64,000 bases of DNA from Sinohyriopsis cumingii (GCA_028554795.2 CM068825.1:156355053-156419052), one strand, 5' to 3'; shown: positions 30,056 to 42,621, counted from the stretch's first letter. Numbers and translations: made by a program. The notes: generated by a model from the letters alone, not told the origin.

Positions 30056-31000
30056 GTGGTTAATCGAATTGTAACTGACAAACCTTCCTTGGATCACAAT
30101 GTCGATCCAATTGAAAAAGAATTTCCTGATTTATTCTCAGCTTTTGCAAATATTAGAACTATGGCAAAGAAAGCTCTTGAGAATGATGTTGATAAGGAAA
30201 GTATTTCTTTAGCTGACACATGTATTGGTCAGGCTTTTGATAAGGTAACTTTCACTCCTTTTTAGGATCATTCAGAATGTTTTGATCACTGCGATCCTCT
30301 TTTAACTGATCATTCTCTTTATCCTAATCACGGTGATGAACGACAATCACTTGTCTTCGAACATGGAAATAGGTCCTTAGACCTCCTGTTTGTTTCAAAG
30401 GGCCATTAGTGAAACTGAAGCTACTGAAGTTCCTGTCTGGTATTTCATTAAAAAATGAGTCATTATGAAAAAATGGGAACCTCCCAAGGTACATGCTGCT
30501 AATGAGTGGTCAGCGAATTATCAAATTGCAGTTCCTAAACCTAACAAACAGGAAATGTTTAGTCTTGCCCATGAAATTCCTTTGCCTGGCCATTTAGAGA
30601 TTAATAAGACTTATCACAAGATCTTAACTCACTTCTACTGGCCAAAAATAAAAAATGATATTGGTAGAAATTGTATATTTTGTCAATCTTTTCAAATGGT
30701 AGGAAACCCAATCAGAATATACCTAAGGCTCATCTACAGCCTATTACTGCCTTTGACAAACCATTCGGTAGAATTATGGTAGACTGTGTTGGTCCCTTAC
30801 ATAAGACAAAGTTAGGTAACCAATACCTGTTAACTATTATGTGTGCGTCAACAAGGTTTTCAGAGGCCGTTCCTTTGAGGAATATTAAAGCTTTGATAAA
30901 GTTTTTTTTAAATTCAATTTGGCCTTCCCAAATCTACCCAATCTGGTCAAGGGTCAAATTTTAGGTCTGGATTTTCCAGCCTATATTGCTTGAATTTGTC
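30056..31000 (+). pseudogene. Integrase (H2C2 finger and core), upstream of RT
   Basis: A linker with FPDLFSAFANIRTMAKKA is followed (30540-30700) by the H2C2 finger: AHEIPLPGHLEINKTYHKIL then CIFCQSF. The core follows with FGRIMVDCVGPLHKTKLGNQ (first catalytic Asp) at about 30760-30800 and ASTRFSEAVPL. The second catalytic site near 30930 reads SGQGSNF where SDQG/SDNG is expected, so the Asp is replaced by Gly. The domain ends before 31310, where RT begins. Confidence 0.82.
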
Positions 31001-31309
31001 ATTCAGCAATTCAAGTCGAAAGTGAAAGTACGGTTTGACAGAACTATAATGGAGAGAACGTTTGGGTCTGAGTCTATTGATAATGGGGTTCTGTCTCTCT
31101 TGCTCATTCTTCAAAATTTACTTCAGATTAGATATTACGGCCCTTACAAACTTAAGAAGAAAATGAATGAGTTAAATTATAATAATAGTGCTCCTAGGAT
31201 CAAAATAAGTTATAAGAGTACCATTATATTAAACAATATAGGCATGATAAACATAGTTTAATTAATATAGTTCTACCTGTCCCACTCACTGAAGATTTAA
31301 GTGATATAA

Positions 31310-32174
31310 TTGGATTCTACTGATATTGGAGTGACACATTTTCAGAATTCAGAAGAAATGAAAGGTCTGGACCAGAAACTTTTAAATTTGCAAGGACAAG
31401 AAAGAAAGGAACTTAAACAGTTATTATTTGAATATGAGCACTTTTCTCTAGATGTTTTTACAAGAACAAATAAAATTTTCCACGACGTCGAAATTTTAAA
31501 TTCCAAACCTGTAAAACAACAGCCATACAGGATGTACACTCTCAAACTGGAATACTTTAAAAAAGAGATTCACTACTTGCTGGATAATAATTTTATAGAG
31601 CCCAGTTAAAGTGACTGGAGTTCACCATGCACACTTGTTCTAAAACCATATAAAACTTTCCGTATATGTACTAATTATAGGAAGGTGAATAGCGTGTCAA
31701 AACCAGATTCATTCCCATTACTAAGAACTGATGACTGTATTGATAAGATCGGGAATGCCAAGTATGTCACCCAATTTGACCTTCTGAAAGGATGTTGGCA
31801 AATTTCACTAACAGAAAGAGCAAATAACATTTCGGCATTCGTGACTCCAGATGGATTATACCAATATAAAGTGATGCCGTTTGGGATTTCAACGTCTCAT
31901 AAATATGATTACCTCTGTTCTGGACAAATGTGATGCTTACATCGATGATGTCATCATTTACAACGACACCTGGAAGGAACATCTAGCAACAACTCAAAAA
32001 TACTTGGGCAGACTCACAGAAGCAAGTTTGACAATTAATTTATCCAAAAGTGAGTTATGTTCCGCTAGTGTAACTTTTCTAGGACATATCTTAGGACATG
32101 GACAAGTTAAACCTATAGATGCTAAGGTCAAGGCTATCTCTGAATTCCCCGTGCCTGTAAATAAAAGCAACTGA
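31310..32174 (+). pseudogene. Reverse transcriptase (Ty3 type), broken
   Basis: Segments in successive frames: KQQPYRMYTLKLEYFKKEI, a stop at 31607, DWSSPCTLVLKP, then YVTQFDLLKGCWQISL (motif A region, Asp of FDL), FGISTSH, DAYIDDVIIYND (catalytic YIDD at about 31937), NLSKSELCSASVTFLGHIL. Order and motifs are those of Ty3/gypsy RT. At least one in-frame stop and one frameshift occur within it. Confidence 0.85.
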
Positions 32175-32279
32175 TGCGATTTTTAGGCATGGCCGGATAC
32201 TAGCGAAAATTTTGTTCCAATTTTTCCATAATTGCTGGACCCCTGACAAATTTATTGAGTAAAAGAAACAAGTTCCTTT

Positions 32280-32819
32280 AGACTAAAAAATATCAGGAGG
32301 CTTTTGACAAGTTGAAAGTCATATTCAAAAGCGCGCCAGGTCTTACAGCTCCAAAGTTCAGCCAATCATTTATACTATATTTTGATGCAAATGATGTTGG
32401 GGTTGGAGCAGTTTTGATTCAATAAGATGAAAAGGTATTGATCATCCGATGTGTTCTTTTTCTATGAAATTAAATAAGCATCAAAGAAATTATTCACCAA
32501 TCGAGAAGGAATGTTTGACTTTGATGTTGGCATTAAAACATTTTGAAGTTTACCTTCGTTCAGCTCCTTCTTCGATTATTGTGTTGAATGACCACAACCC
32601 CCTTACTTTCATCGGCAAGATGAAAAATAAAAATCAAAGACTACCAAGGTGTAGTTTGTTGTTACAGGAAAATGATATTAGAATCAGGCACATCAAGGGA
32701 AAAGATCATTTAATAGCATATGCACTTTCCCGTGCGCAGAAGTGTAATATTTCATGTACACTGTGTATAATTCATAAGAGTTCTTCTTATGTTTCTGTTT
32801 TTAACCTCATGTATAATTA
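32280..32819 (+). pseudogene. RNase H domain
   Basis: After FDANDVGVGAVLIQ (32380-32420), the frame 32449-32819 reads NKHQRNYSPIEKECLTLMLA, VLNDHNPLTFI, RHIKGKDHLIAYALSRA, the Ty3-type RNase H with its terminal H...D.LSR. It is followed 50 bp later by the polypurine tract and 3' LTR, with no integrase in between. Confidence 0.8.
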
Positions 32820-32867
32820 ATCTATGGTAAAATGAAAGCTTTATCATATAAATCTTTCTTTTTCTTT

Positions 32868-32877
32868 ATGGGGGAAG
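32868..32877 (+). other. Polypurine tract
   Basis: 'atgggggaag' directly abuts the TG of the 3' LTR, the expected place for plus-strand priming. Confidence 0.75.
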
Positions 32878-34469
32878 TGTTACGTATACCTGATTTAATT
32901 CATATTTATTTTAATTTTATTTTTTGTTTGTCAGCTTTAAAAATTTATTTTTTATTGCACATGCTATTATCATATAATCTTTTTTTTTACGTGATTTGGA
33001 AATTGTTTCAGAAAATCTGTTTGACCCAATTCTAATTGTAAACACCTAAAGACCGAACAAGCAAACACATTATTTTTTATCTACTTTTAGGTCTCACTGG
33101 GAAGTTTATCTGGTGAATTTTCTTCCTACAATGACCTATTGCAGAAAAATGAGAAAAAGTTTACACTGAAGATACAAATAAAATCAAACTGATAATTTTT
33201 GTAGAAAGCATAGATGTGAAATTTTGACTGCGGCAATCAGGTTAATTCCTGATGCAAATGGTGGCTTTTATACCGAACCAACACTGCCACCAACCCCATA
33301 ATTTTACATTCCTTGTTGACAGCAAAGAGCTATGTTTAATATTTTTCTGTGACAAGGCAGCTAAAAGAATCAGTATGTGCCTTATGCATGAATAAAAACG
33401 TTCACTAGTACTACAACAAATTAGCATACTTTTCATCACCCCTCAACCATCTAGATTTTTAGTTATTTACCTCTGTAGCAGACACACCTAAATGCGTAAG
33501 ACAAGCCGGCTGCTCATTTGCAGCCCATGTAACGCATTTGATCTCCAATGTTCTAACTGTGACAGGCAGTAACCAACAAGCCAACCCATTTCCAAGCCTA
33601 ACTCAAAGTAAATCTAAACAACATTACATATTTAGCTTCTGTGTGAATTTATAAATGCTAGATTTGTGATATTTAGGTGTCAAAATACGAAACTATCCCG
33701 TGAGACCTTATTGTGGGAACAATAAGGCTTATATTGAGGCTGTGTTGGATACATGATCCTCAACTTGTAAATAGTTTTTTATGTAAACAACTTTTTTATT
33801 CTAGGGGTAAAAGTATTGGTTTTTATCAAGGTCATACCAGGACTACGTAATTTTTTTATATGTAAATATGATAACTTGATCCTCTATTTTGCAATTCAGG
33901 CATTTCCGAAATTGCCCATTAGTTAGTTTTAATAGTGATGCTTAGAGAGAAATAATCTCAGTCTGGACATAAAACAACTGATGCCAATGTGTTCTTTTGT
34001 TGTGACAGTTTTTGGAGTTATTTTAATGTCTATTCAAATTATTTGGATTCATAAGGATTATTTCTTTTTCAGGAAATATATGTGTGCTCATACAGAATTC
34101 TCGAGCAAAGACAATTATTAAAATATTGTATTCGAATTTCCAAAACCGGAGTGTTACTTCTTGTGTTTCTACATCGGACTGTAGACAGCCCCACTATACA
34201 GGATAAGGCATACGTCATCGCCTTCCATGTTGGATTTTTCGTCTAGACTCAGGCTGGAATTCATTAGAGCATTTAATTCATTTTCTAAAATTGTATTCAC
34301 GGATTATTCGTGGATTATTTTTGGATTTGATTCTTAAAACCGTAACTTCGTATTTTTTATATTTTTCCAGTATTTTTTCCAGGGAAAAAACGTTTTAAAC
34401 AATTTTTTCAAAGATTTTTGTTTTCACTCTATCTTTTGTTACTGGTTATTCGAGCCTAAAAACGTAGCA
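32878..34469 (+). repeat. 3' LTR, interrupted by a MITE
   Basis: Starts TGTTACGTATACC and ends ACGTAGCA. It aligns with the 5' LTR after removing the 618-bp insertion and its 3-bp duplication, giving about 970 bp. The short segment just left of the insertion is poorly matched. Confidence 0.85.
33090..33707. mobile_element. MITE with TTA target duplication (Harbinger-like)
   Basis: GGTCTCACTGGGAAG at the left matches the reverse complement of CTATCCCGTGAGACC at the right with few mismatches. TTA flanks both ends (33087-33089 and 33708-33710). A 3-bp TWA duplication is the mark of PIF/Harbinger elements. The 5' LTR lacks this segment, which serves as the empty site. The interior has no ORF of note. 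Confidence 0.82.
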
Positions 34470-34549
34470 TAAGAATATATCTATATATAGCAGAAAATAC
34501 AAAACAAATGCACATAGAGGCACCTGAAAAGTAATGCGCTTTGAATTGA

Positions 34550-35165
34550 GTCTTTAAAACTTGTAATATGTATCGATCTCCGAGTCTTTAATACTTATAA
34601 TACTAATTGATGGAATCTTTGAAACTTTTATTAAGAATTGATCTTTGAGTCTTTATAACGTGTATTACGTATTGATTTGTGGGTTTTGAAAACTTTTAAT
34701 ACTTATCGCTTTCTGAGTCTTAAAATTTGTAATACGTATTGATTTTTGAGTCTTTACTACTTGTAATACGTATTGATCTTTGAGTCTTAAAACTTGTAAT
34801 ACGTATTGATGTTTGAGTCTTTACAACTTGCAGTACGTATTGATCTTTGAGTCTTAACAACTTGTAATCCGTATTGATCTTTGAGTCTTTGCATCTGGTA
34901 ATAAGTATTGATTATTGAACCTTAAAAACTTGTAATACGTATTTTTTAATCTTTACAACTTATAATACGAATTGATATTTGAGTCTTTACAACTTGTAAT
35001 ACGTATTTATGTTTGATTCTTTATAACTTGCAAAACGTATTTATTTTTGAGTCTTAAAAACTGGTAATTCGTATTGATTTTTGAGCCTTTAATCCGTATA
35101 ATATATCGACTTTGAATTGATTTTTGAGACTTCAATATTTTTTGTAATACGTATTGATCTTACGA
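34550..35165. repeat. Minisatellite, about 35-bp unit, about 17 copies
   Basis: Variants of 'gtattgatctttgagtcttt' + 'acaacttgtaatac' repeat throughout. Middle copies (34730-34880) are the most alike. Confidence 0.92.
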
Positions 35166-35245
35166 TATGATTACCTTAGGCTGTTTGATACGAGAAGGAA
35201 CTACAAAAATGTCAATAACGAAGCTTTATACAATGTTATATTTTA

Positions 35246-35249
<4 letters not shown>

Positions 35250-35325
<76 letters not shown>
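35250..35325. repeat. (TA)n microsatellite
   Basis: About 75 bp of TA repeats. Confidence 0.97.
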
Positions 35326-35328
<3 letters not shown>

Positions 35329-35329
35329 T

Positions 35330-37835
35330 TCTTGTAATTGTTATTTATGACTGTATAATGTAGTGATTATATATATCCTGATTTGGCGTACGTGCATAGG
35401 GTATATTTTAAGACATCAAAGAACGCAAAACTGCATAGGATCTATTAATAAATGCTTACGTACTTCTCGAAGGTAACTAATAATAGACGTATTAGTAAAT
35501 ATGTTTACAAGATTCTGCCTTTTTCCCATTGGAGGAATTAAATTAATTTCATATTCGATGCGTTAAGTCACATGAACGGGTATTTTCAAATACTATACTG
35601 AATAGTAGGATCTGTCACGTGTGGTATATTTGCGGCATAGATCCGTAATATACTCTTGAAGTTGTATATAAGTAGAAACAGAGCAATCAGATTCATTCCT
35701 ATTTTAAAGTCATTCTCATTTATTGTGTTCCTCTTGTAACATGGAGTCTGCAGACGTATTTTATGTCGTACTAAGATAATATTTGAGAGAAAAAGGTTGT
35801 TCGGATTGTCGACTGGAAATATAAATGCTCATTTTCTGGATTATAATATTATTCTGGAACCATTGTGAACTATTCAATGAGTTCTGAACAACTCCATTTT
35901 GATTCTTGCTTCTGAAATTTATACGGAACTTTTCTTTTCTTTTTTGACTTTAATAAAACGTTTCCCAGAATTAATTTTAGTCACTTCATAATACTAAGTT
36001 CCATTCACATATTCATTTATAACGTTTATAATTAAATTATTTGTTAAGTTTAACAAAATGTCTGGTTTTGCTTCTTTCTGTAACAATGTATGACGATAAA
36101 GTCGTAACATAGCAGAGACCCTTTACACGATACAAGAAAAGAGCATAAATGTTTAAATTCTTTAGACTAGTTAATCCGGACTTCATTATTGTTTTCTTCT
36201 AATGCTTGTTTATATTTCTTAGCCATGGACGGAAACGCTTTGAATGCTAAAAACATTCAAACGAAAAACGACTTAAAATATGAGTGTATTTAACAGCCTT
36301 TCGGTGACAAGTTACTGTATCTACCATACAAAACCATACATAATGTATCTACCATACAAAACAATACATTTTTTCTTCGACTAAAAGAAAGGAAAAAGAG
36401 AAAAATAAATACTAGCATATGATTAAGACTTCTGGTCACTTGGACTATTTTGCTATTAAAACTACTCCTTGCATCTTTTTTGATTTTTTTAACCCAATGG
36501 TAAATCCTTATATATGTAAGCATCATGCATCTGATTGTTTTACGTATATACAAATATTATGTGTATGAATGAGGTAACGCTTTCGGTTAGATTACATAAA
36601 TAACAATATCCCGTTTTGTAATACCGACCTTGTTCAGAACGATCTTTTTTATATAGTTCGCGACATTATAAACAAAGAAAACTGTCATCTTCAAAAGGGG
36701 TTGGAGATAATGGTAGCGAAACTGGCATCTATGAAGGATTGGTAAGAAACGTATTTATTAAATAAGCTGGCTTGCTCAAATCTCGAATAAACATTTTCAT
36801 TGTATTATATTCCATTACTATATATTAAGGGCAGAAACTCTGAATTTCTGTTTAGTTGGACAAATGTTTTCATTATATTCCTTTAAACAGTACTAGGCAG
36901 TGTACCATAATACTCAAACTTTGCACGTCATATGACAATTTTAACTCAGAATTTTTTAATTGATTGCTGGAAAAAACAGTATAGTTTATAATTAGGCATT
37001 TATAATTAAGCATTTATAATTAAGCATTTATAATTAAGCATCTCATTAAGACAGGAAGGCTAGTATTTCTAAACAATCAACACAGAACAACATTGCTACA
37101 ACATGGTATGATTTCGAAACCATTGAAATTTGTTTTTCAGTCTTTGATTTAAAAATTGGCAGATGACATAGACTTGTATAACACTTTCTCAGAACATAAA
37201 CTTTGACAGCTGAATTCTGACAAAGAACGTCATAAACAGATAATATCGCAAACTGAAACAGACTTTAAGTTTTTGAGAGAGATATGTATAGAGAGAGAGT
37301 CTCCTCTAAAATAAATAAAACCTGTTCATACAGAAAAATCATTGTCTAACATGCGGCACATACAAAATAAAACCGGGATTGACAAAATATATTTGGAATC
37401 TTTATCGACAATTGTATACATCATTGTACCGTACTGCAATGATTGAAAATAAATAAATCACCTATAAATTACTTTAGCAATATGCACACATTTATTACGC
37501 TCGTGAATAAAGCGAAACTAAGCTCAACGAATGACAACAAAAACAAAAGAAAAACGAAAAAAACAAACACACACTAATCACAATAATACAAGCATAATAA
37601 TATTCAAAATAAATTTCTTCATGATAGACTTGATTCTGGATAATCCCGATATATTCGAGATTAACTTGCAAAGTGTTCCAACTCAAAATAATAGAAAACA
37701 AATGTGTCAATAATTGGGAAATGAATAGAAAAGAGCAATACATGTGGTGAATCGATTGATGAAGATAACGAACCCTTCTACGATTTTGAATATTGTATTT
37801 TATGTTGTTCTCCTTGACTCTTATGAATGAATTTT
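35330..37835. other. AT-rich noncoding stretch
   Basis: No gene recognised. A fourfold 14-bp repeat 'atttataattaagc' lies at about 36990-37040. A TATA-like 'gtatataagtagaaacagag' near 35660 follows 'tgtcacgtgtgg', reminiscent of the patch at 5480-5500. Confidence 0.45.
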
Positions 37836-37840
37836 GCTCC

Positions 37841-37842
<2 letters not shown>

Positions 37843-37893
<51 letters not shown>

Positions 37894-37906
37894 GTTATTA
37901 TTATTG

Positions 37907-37964
<58 letters not shown>
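37843..37964. repeat. (TTA)n microsatellite
   Basis: About 120 bp of TTA with two G interruptions. Poly-Leu frames through it are artefacts. Confidence 0.97.
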
Positions 37965-37967
<3 letters not shown>

Positions 37968-38213
37968 ACTATTTTAAGAAACATCTATCATTTGACTGAG
38001 AGTATCTAACGTTTTACCCCACTTCTACATAAAATAGTCAAATTTTTCACTTTAGAAATTATATTTCTGTTCAAATCAACTGAGTCAAATGATTTTTGTT
38101 CTCACACTAGTCACTACATTACTCTTATAAACATGTTGCCTACTGAAAGAAGAACGTTGAAACAGTTTACTCTTTGGGTAAGTCAAACAAACTTTTACCA
38201 CTGAAAAGAAAAA

Positions 38214-38440
38214 TTACAATGAAAACATATAGCATTCTTACCAAATATGTGCAAAGTGTCATACTATGGCTGAGGGTTTAATTAGAGTCCGATACAATGA
38301 AAACATATATCATTCTTACCAAATATGTACAAAGTGTCCTACTATGGCTCAGGGTTTAATTAGAATCCGATACAATGAAAACATATAGCATTCTTACCAA
38401 AGTAGATGTTCAAACTCTCAGATTATGGCCGAGGGTGGAC
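38214..38440. repeat. Tandem repeat, about 78-bp unit, nearly three copies
   Basis: 'tacaatgaaaacatatagca' begins copies at about 38215, 38293 and 38371. The intervening 'ctatggctgagggtttaatt' is shared by the first two copies and partly by the third. Confidence 0.9.
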
Positions 38441-40480
38441 ACTTACTTGGAAATCCAAGATTCCTAATTAAAAACATTGTTATGTACTGAGAATCACAAA
38501 AGGAACCAAATCGGGTACCAGGAATTTATTGAAATGACTCGTTATAACTTATTAATAGGTTTAATGCAAATGCACCTAATTGGGCGACAAAATCCATTAC
38601 CAAAAGAATGGACAAATTTCCTCTACCACCCAACTTCATTACGTGAATTAGGATTGCGTCATCATTTCGTTCAAGGCATTTGAATGTAACTATTTTTTTG
38701 TTGCATAGATTTTATCATCAAAATCCATGGCAACAGTGAAGGTAGCACTTTTAAAATTTCTTCGAATTTTTGTGCAATATAATTTAGTATCAGTCCGATT
38801 CTAGTATAACGTTACCATTAAGTGTAAATAAAAAAAAAATAACCCACCTTCCCTCCACTCAAAATCATCTTTTATACTGCTATCACACATATGCAAGATG
38901 CGCCTTTCTGCATGTACAAATATGCAACGTATTCATGATAACTGCCTTTTTGTCTATTTTGTGGTGGATATTTGATTTTGTTTGGATTTTGGAGAGGTGT
39001 TGCACTTAGTCATTAATAATATTTAGTTTCGCTTTGTATCGATTATTATGTATGGTCTTGCTGTTCTGTTAAACCATACAAATACTTTATTAATATTGTT
39101 TTCAAAATGACGGCCGAAACCGCTTTCAGAAAGATAAATGAACGGAGAAAACCATATCATCAGAGTAATGTCTTATATTGGTTTCACAAGAATCTGGTCG
39201 ATATTATATGAAAGAAAACACCAGGAGAGACTTTTCAAGCTTGTGCTCCTTAATGATTTCGATCGACGAGATCCTATCTATGAATCTAGACTTATTAGAG
39301 AAACATTTTTTGTTTTCATTATTGTAATGAAAACTAATTTTGCCGTATTCTGCAGACAAAACGATTTTCGATGCCAAAATATTAGTTGCAAATCAAAGAG
39401 AGAACAAATCACGCAAAAATGATGGTATAAACTAGGCATATGGATGTGTGTGGAGGCGAAACATGGTTAATTAGCATTAATTTATTAATTCTGCATAAGT
39501 GTTGGGTGTGATTACTGGCTTGGTTGCTGTTACAAAATATATACACATACACATCATTTTCTGATTTGCAACTTGACGTTTTGTTAAGATGGGACATTTA
39601 GAAATGTTTAGATACGACATTTAGAGATGTAAGGATGAGACCGTTAAACATCTTGGCGGTAGTCGTCTTAAACATACCTTCTTACTTTCAATTGTTGTTT
39701 TTTTGATCACATTAATGATAAGTTATCGCTGACTAGCACGGGAAAAGACCTATTTCGATGGAGATGATGATGCGTGAATCAGACACGTTATGATAGAAAT
39801 GGAAAACTGAACAAATACAATTTTCTCCTTCAAGTCATGAATGTCATAAAGTTCTTCAGATATGGTCCACAAATGATTCTATTATTTACATACGGATATT
39901 TGAGTATCTTTTTAAATTTATTTTGAGGAATTTTTATCTAAGCTGACTTTTCTTCTAACTGAAGTGAAGCATCTGAGGCACAGAGTCCATTGTCCAGTTC
40001 AACGCATAGAGTATCTAATACTAGAATCATAAAGAGGAAAGGAAAGATAATGAAAGAAAAACATCATATGATCGTAATGGGGGTGGGGGGCGTATATTGT
40101 TTCTTCAAGTATAAAAAACTTGCTAGATTGTAGAATTGCATCATAATCGCATCCTAAATATTGCCTTGTTCTTTTTAATATATACATTGAAATGTATTTA
40201 TTTCAGCAATATCAGATAAAACGTAAATTATGAAGACGGTAAAGAAATGGTACTCAAAACATCCACAAATCATTTATGCAAACTCCTGAAATTTTTCAAG
40301 AACTAAACATAGCAGATAAATTCTGTTGAGTAGCTAATAAATCATTATTACGGATTTCTGTCATGAAATTCATGTATCGGGGACCGTTTGCATTACGATT
40401 AAAACAAAATTGCCTTAAATCGCTTAACATGAAACTTTACAGGAGCGGTTACGCAGAGCAAATAGTTTCTACAACAATAT
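38441..40480. other. AT-rich noncoding stretch
   Basis: No gene family recognised. The frames at 38477-38683 and 39138-39422 have ordinary composition but no visible domain. Confidence 0.4.
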
Positions 40481-40484
40481 TTGA

Positions 40485-41065
40485 TGATGTCTGAGTAGGA
40501 TTCAATAGATGCATTTGGATTGGTAGTCTGCCAGGAGATGACGTCAGAGTTGGATGCAATCGATGCATCTGGATTGGTAGTCTGCCTGGAGATGACGTCA
40601 GAGTTGGATGCAATCGATGCATTTGGATTGGTAGTCTGCCTGGAGATGACGTCAGAGTTGGATGCAGTCGATGCATTTGGAAACGCAGCTATCAGCAGAT
40701 GCCGTCAGTATTAGATGCAATCAATGCATTTTGAATGGTAGTTTGTATGAAGATGACGTCAGAGGTGGATGCAATCATTGTATTTTAGAAAGGATGTTTG
40801 CCTGTATATGACGTCTGGGGATGGTAGTCTCTCTGACGATGACGTCAGAGTTGGATGCAATCAAATCATTTTGCATGGTAGTCTGCCTGAATATGACGAC
40901 AGAGTTTATGTGATCAATGCATTTTTGAATGGTAATATGCCTGAAGATGACGTCAGAGTTTGTGTAATCAATGCATTTTGGAATATTAATCAGCCTGAAG
41001 ATGACGTCAGAGTTTGTGTAATCAATGCATTTTGGAATAATAATCAGCCTGAAGATAAATTAATG
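40485..41065. repeat. Minisatellite, 54-bp unit, carrying TGACGTCA
   Basis: Units of 'gatgacgtcagagttggatg' + 'caatcgatgcatttggattg' + 'gtagtctgcctgga' recur at 40537, 40591, 40645 and later, with a 54-bp period. About ten units are present. Seven hold a perfect TGACGTCA (from 40539 to 41002) and others hold one-base variants. Because 54 is a multiple of three, long frames stay open on both strands (for example 40449-40676 and 40769-41146), but nothing else suggests coding. Confidence 0.9.
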
Positions 41066-41885
41066 ATATTGTTCTATATTGGTCTTCATGGATTTTTAAT
41101 GCAAAACATGTCGTCCTCTTTACTCATTCCTAAGAAGGTTTATTGAAGCACGAGCACATTGCAGAAGTTTCAAATACATGTCTTTCGAAGAGAATGTAGC
41201 AGAACTTACTTATTTCGTCAGCAGTTTGCAAGACAGTTTTGTTCATGTGACAGTGATTTAGCTTATTTATATTTCATTTCCTTGAACGCTCCAAAAATAA
41301 CTTCATTTGCAGCCTTGAAAATAACAAATGTGTATTGAGACTAGCATGTGCCTGTAATGTGGTAATATGGTTCTACGTTGCTTCTGATTAGTAATAAAAT
41401 TAATTAGTCATTTACAAGATAAATCATTCTTAACTAGCCTAGTGTGTCATCACAGAGATAAGAATACGAGATTATGTGTGCCGATAATAAGTTCAATAAC
41501 GGCATAAACAAGGAAGTGTATGATTTCTGTACAGGAAAATGCTGGAGCTCACTCAGTACCGTGTGCAGTCGTAAAATCACCGAAACAACAAGAAAATTGT
41601 ATTTTGAGTTTCGTACACAATTCCACCAATTACTTTTGGAAAGCGCTGAAATTAAAGTTATTCCAGTTGCGTTCAAATTGGAACTATAGTATTCAGTTAC
41701 AATACCGCATTTATTGTCAAAAAGCGTGATAATATTTACCTAATTAAAGATAAATTTACTGTCAAAGACACAGTTGTCGGACACATTTAATATGGATACT
41801 TCCACTCACAGCTCCACTCCTTGAACCGAATTCGATGACCCAGAGAACCGATTATCCGGACGATCGGCATAATCGACATTGTCTA
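41066..41885. other. Noncoding stretch
   Basis: Nothing recognised. Confidence 0.4.
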
Positions 41886-41886
41886 C

Positions 41887-41897
41887 ATACATACATG

Positions 41898-41992
<95 letters not shown>
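41887..41992. repeat. Compound microsatellite (CA)n (CATA)n (TA)n
   Basis: CATA, then about 28 bp of CA, CATA units and about 48 bp of TA in succession. Confidence 0.97.
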
Positions 41993-41994
<2 letters not shown>

Positions 41995-42343
41995 TTTTCT
42001 CGTCTTTTGTATGCTTCTGAAAGGACTTGATGTGTCCAGTGGGTAATATATATGTAATAAGGGAATTGCGAACCAGAATTACACCTATATATACAAATAC
42101 ATGTCGAATATAAAGTCATATGCACCAAGATATGGAATTGATTCATGTTTGGATATTGAAGAAAGTCAGAGTTATTGGATATTACTCTGACAGGAATGAA
42201 TTATGTCTGCTTCTAACTATGCTTTAATATACATTTAGAGCGCATCTTAGTTTCTCTTTGAAAAGAAAGTTGTTGATTTGATATGTGTTTAACACAATGT
42301 TTCACCATCCGATAGGCTCTATATGGCTTCCGGTATTTTAGAT

Positions 42344-42460
42344 TACTGCATGTGTAGGGGAAAATATGAACAAGTTTTGGATGGATATACTGCACGACTT
42401 TGGGAGTGCAGTATATCCATCCGAGAGAACAAGTTCATATTTTCCCATACAAATGCAGTA
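42344..42460. repeat. Long foldback hairpin
   Basis: Arms 42344-42394 and 42407-42460 are near-perfect inverted copies: 'ggatggatatactgca' against 'tgcagtatatccatcc', extending outward through 'gggaaaatatgaac' to 'tactgcat'. The loop is 12 nt (cgactttgggag). It could be a tiny foldback element or a pre-microRNA-like hairpin. Confidence 0.85.
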
Positions 42461-42552
42461 GCCTTTTTATTATATGCTCATTTTCTTATTCTACCTAAGG
42501 CTTAATTCTATAAACAAAAACACACTTCAAGAAACAAAGTAACAAAATTTAT

Positions 42553-42621
42553 GCTGTATTCCAAACTAAATACATGCTGTATTCCAAACTAAATGCATGC
42601 TGTATTCCAAACTAAATGCAC
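42553..42621. repeat. Tandem repeat, about 23-bp unit, three copies
   Basis: 'tgctgtattccaaactaaat' + 'gca' repeated three times. Confidence 0.92.

Larger units (their letters stand above)
27428..34469 (+). mobile_element. Ty3-type LTR retrotransposon with INT before RT (Gmr1-like), degenerate
   Basis: Two LTRs (27428-28439 and 32878-34469, the latter enlarged by a MITE) bracket gag, protease, integrase, reverse transcriptase and RNase H in that order. RT and RNase H are Ty3-like (YIDDVIIY; the NDHNPLTF block), yet integrase lies upstream of RT. That order is known for the Gmr1 group of Ty3/gypsy elements and is otherwise copia-like. Many frameshifts and stops show the copy is dead. Confidence 0.85.

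Noticed and set aside
32178-32340. An integrase after RNase H in the LTR element
   Set aside because: This stretch is the RT-RNase H connection (LMRFLGMAGY-like in a shifted frame), not an integrase; none was found between RNase H and the polypurine tract either.
37843-37964. Leu-rich membrane protein
   Set aside because: It is a (TTA)n microsatellite read as poly-Leu.
40769-41146. Repeat-containing protein gene
   Set aside because: The frame is open only because the 54-bp repeat unit is a multiple of three; the opposite strand is open too, and no conserved residues stand out.
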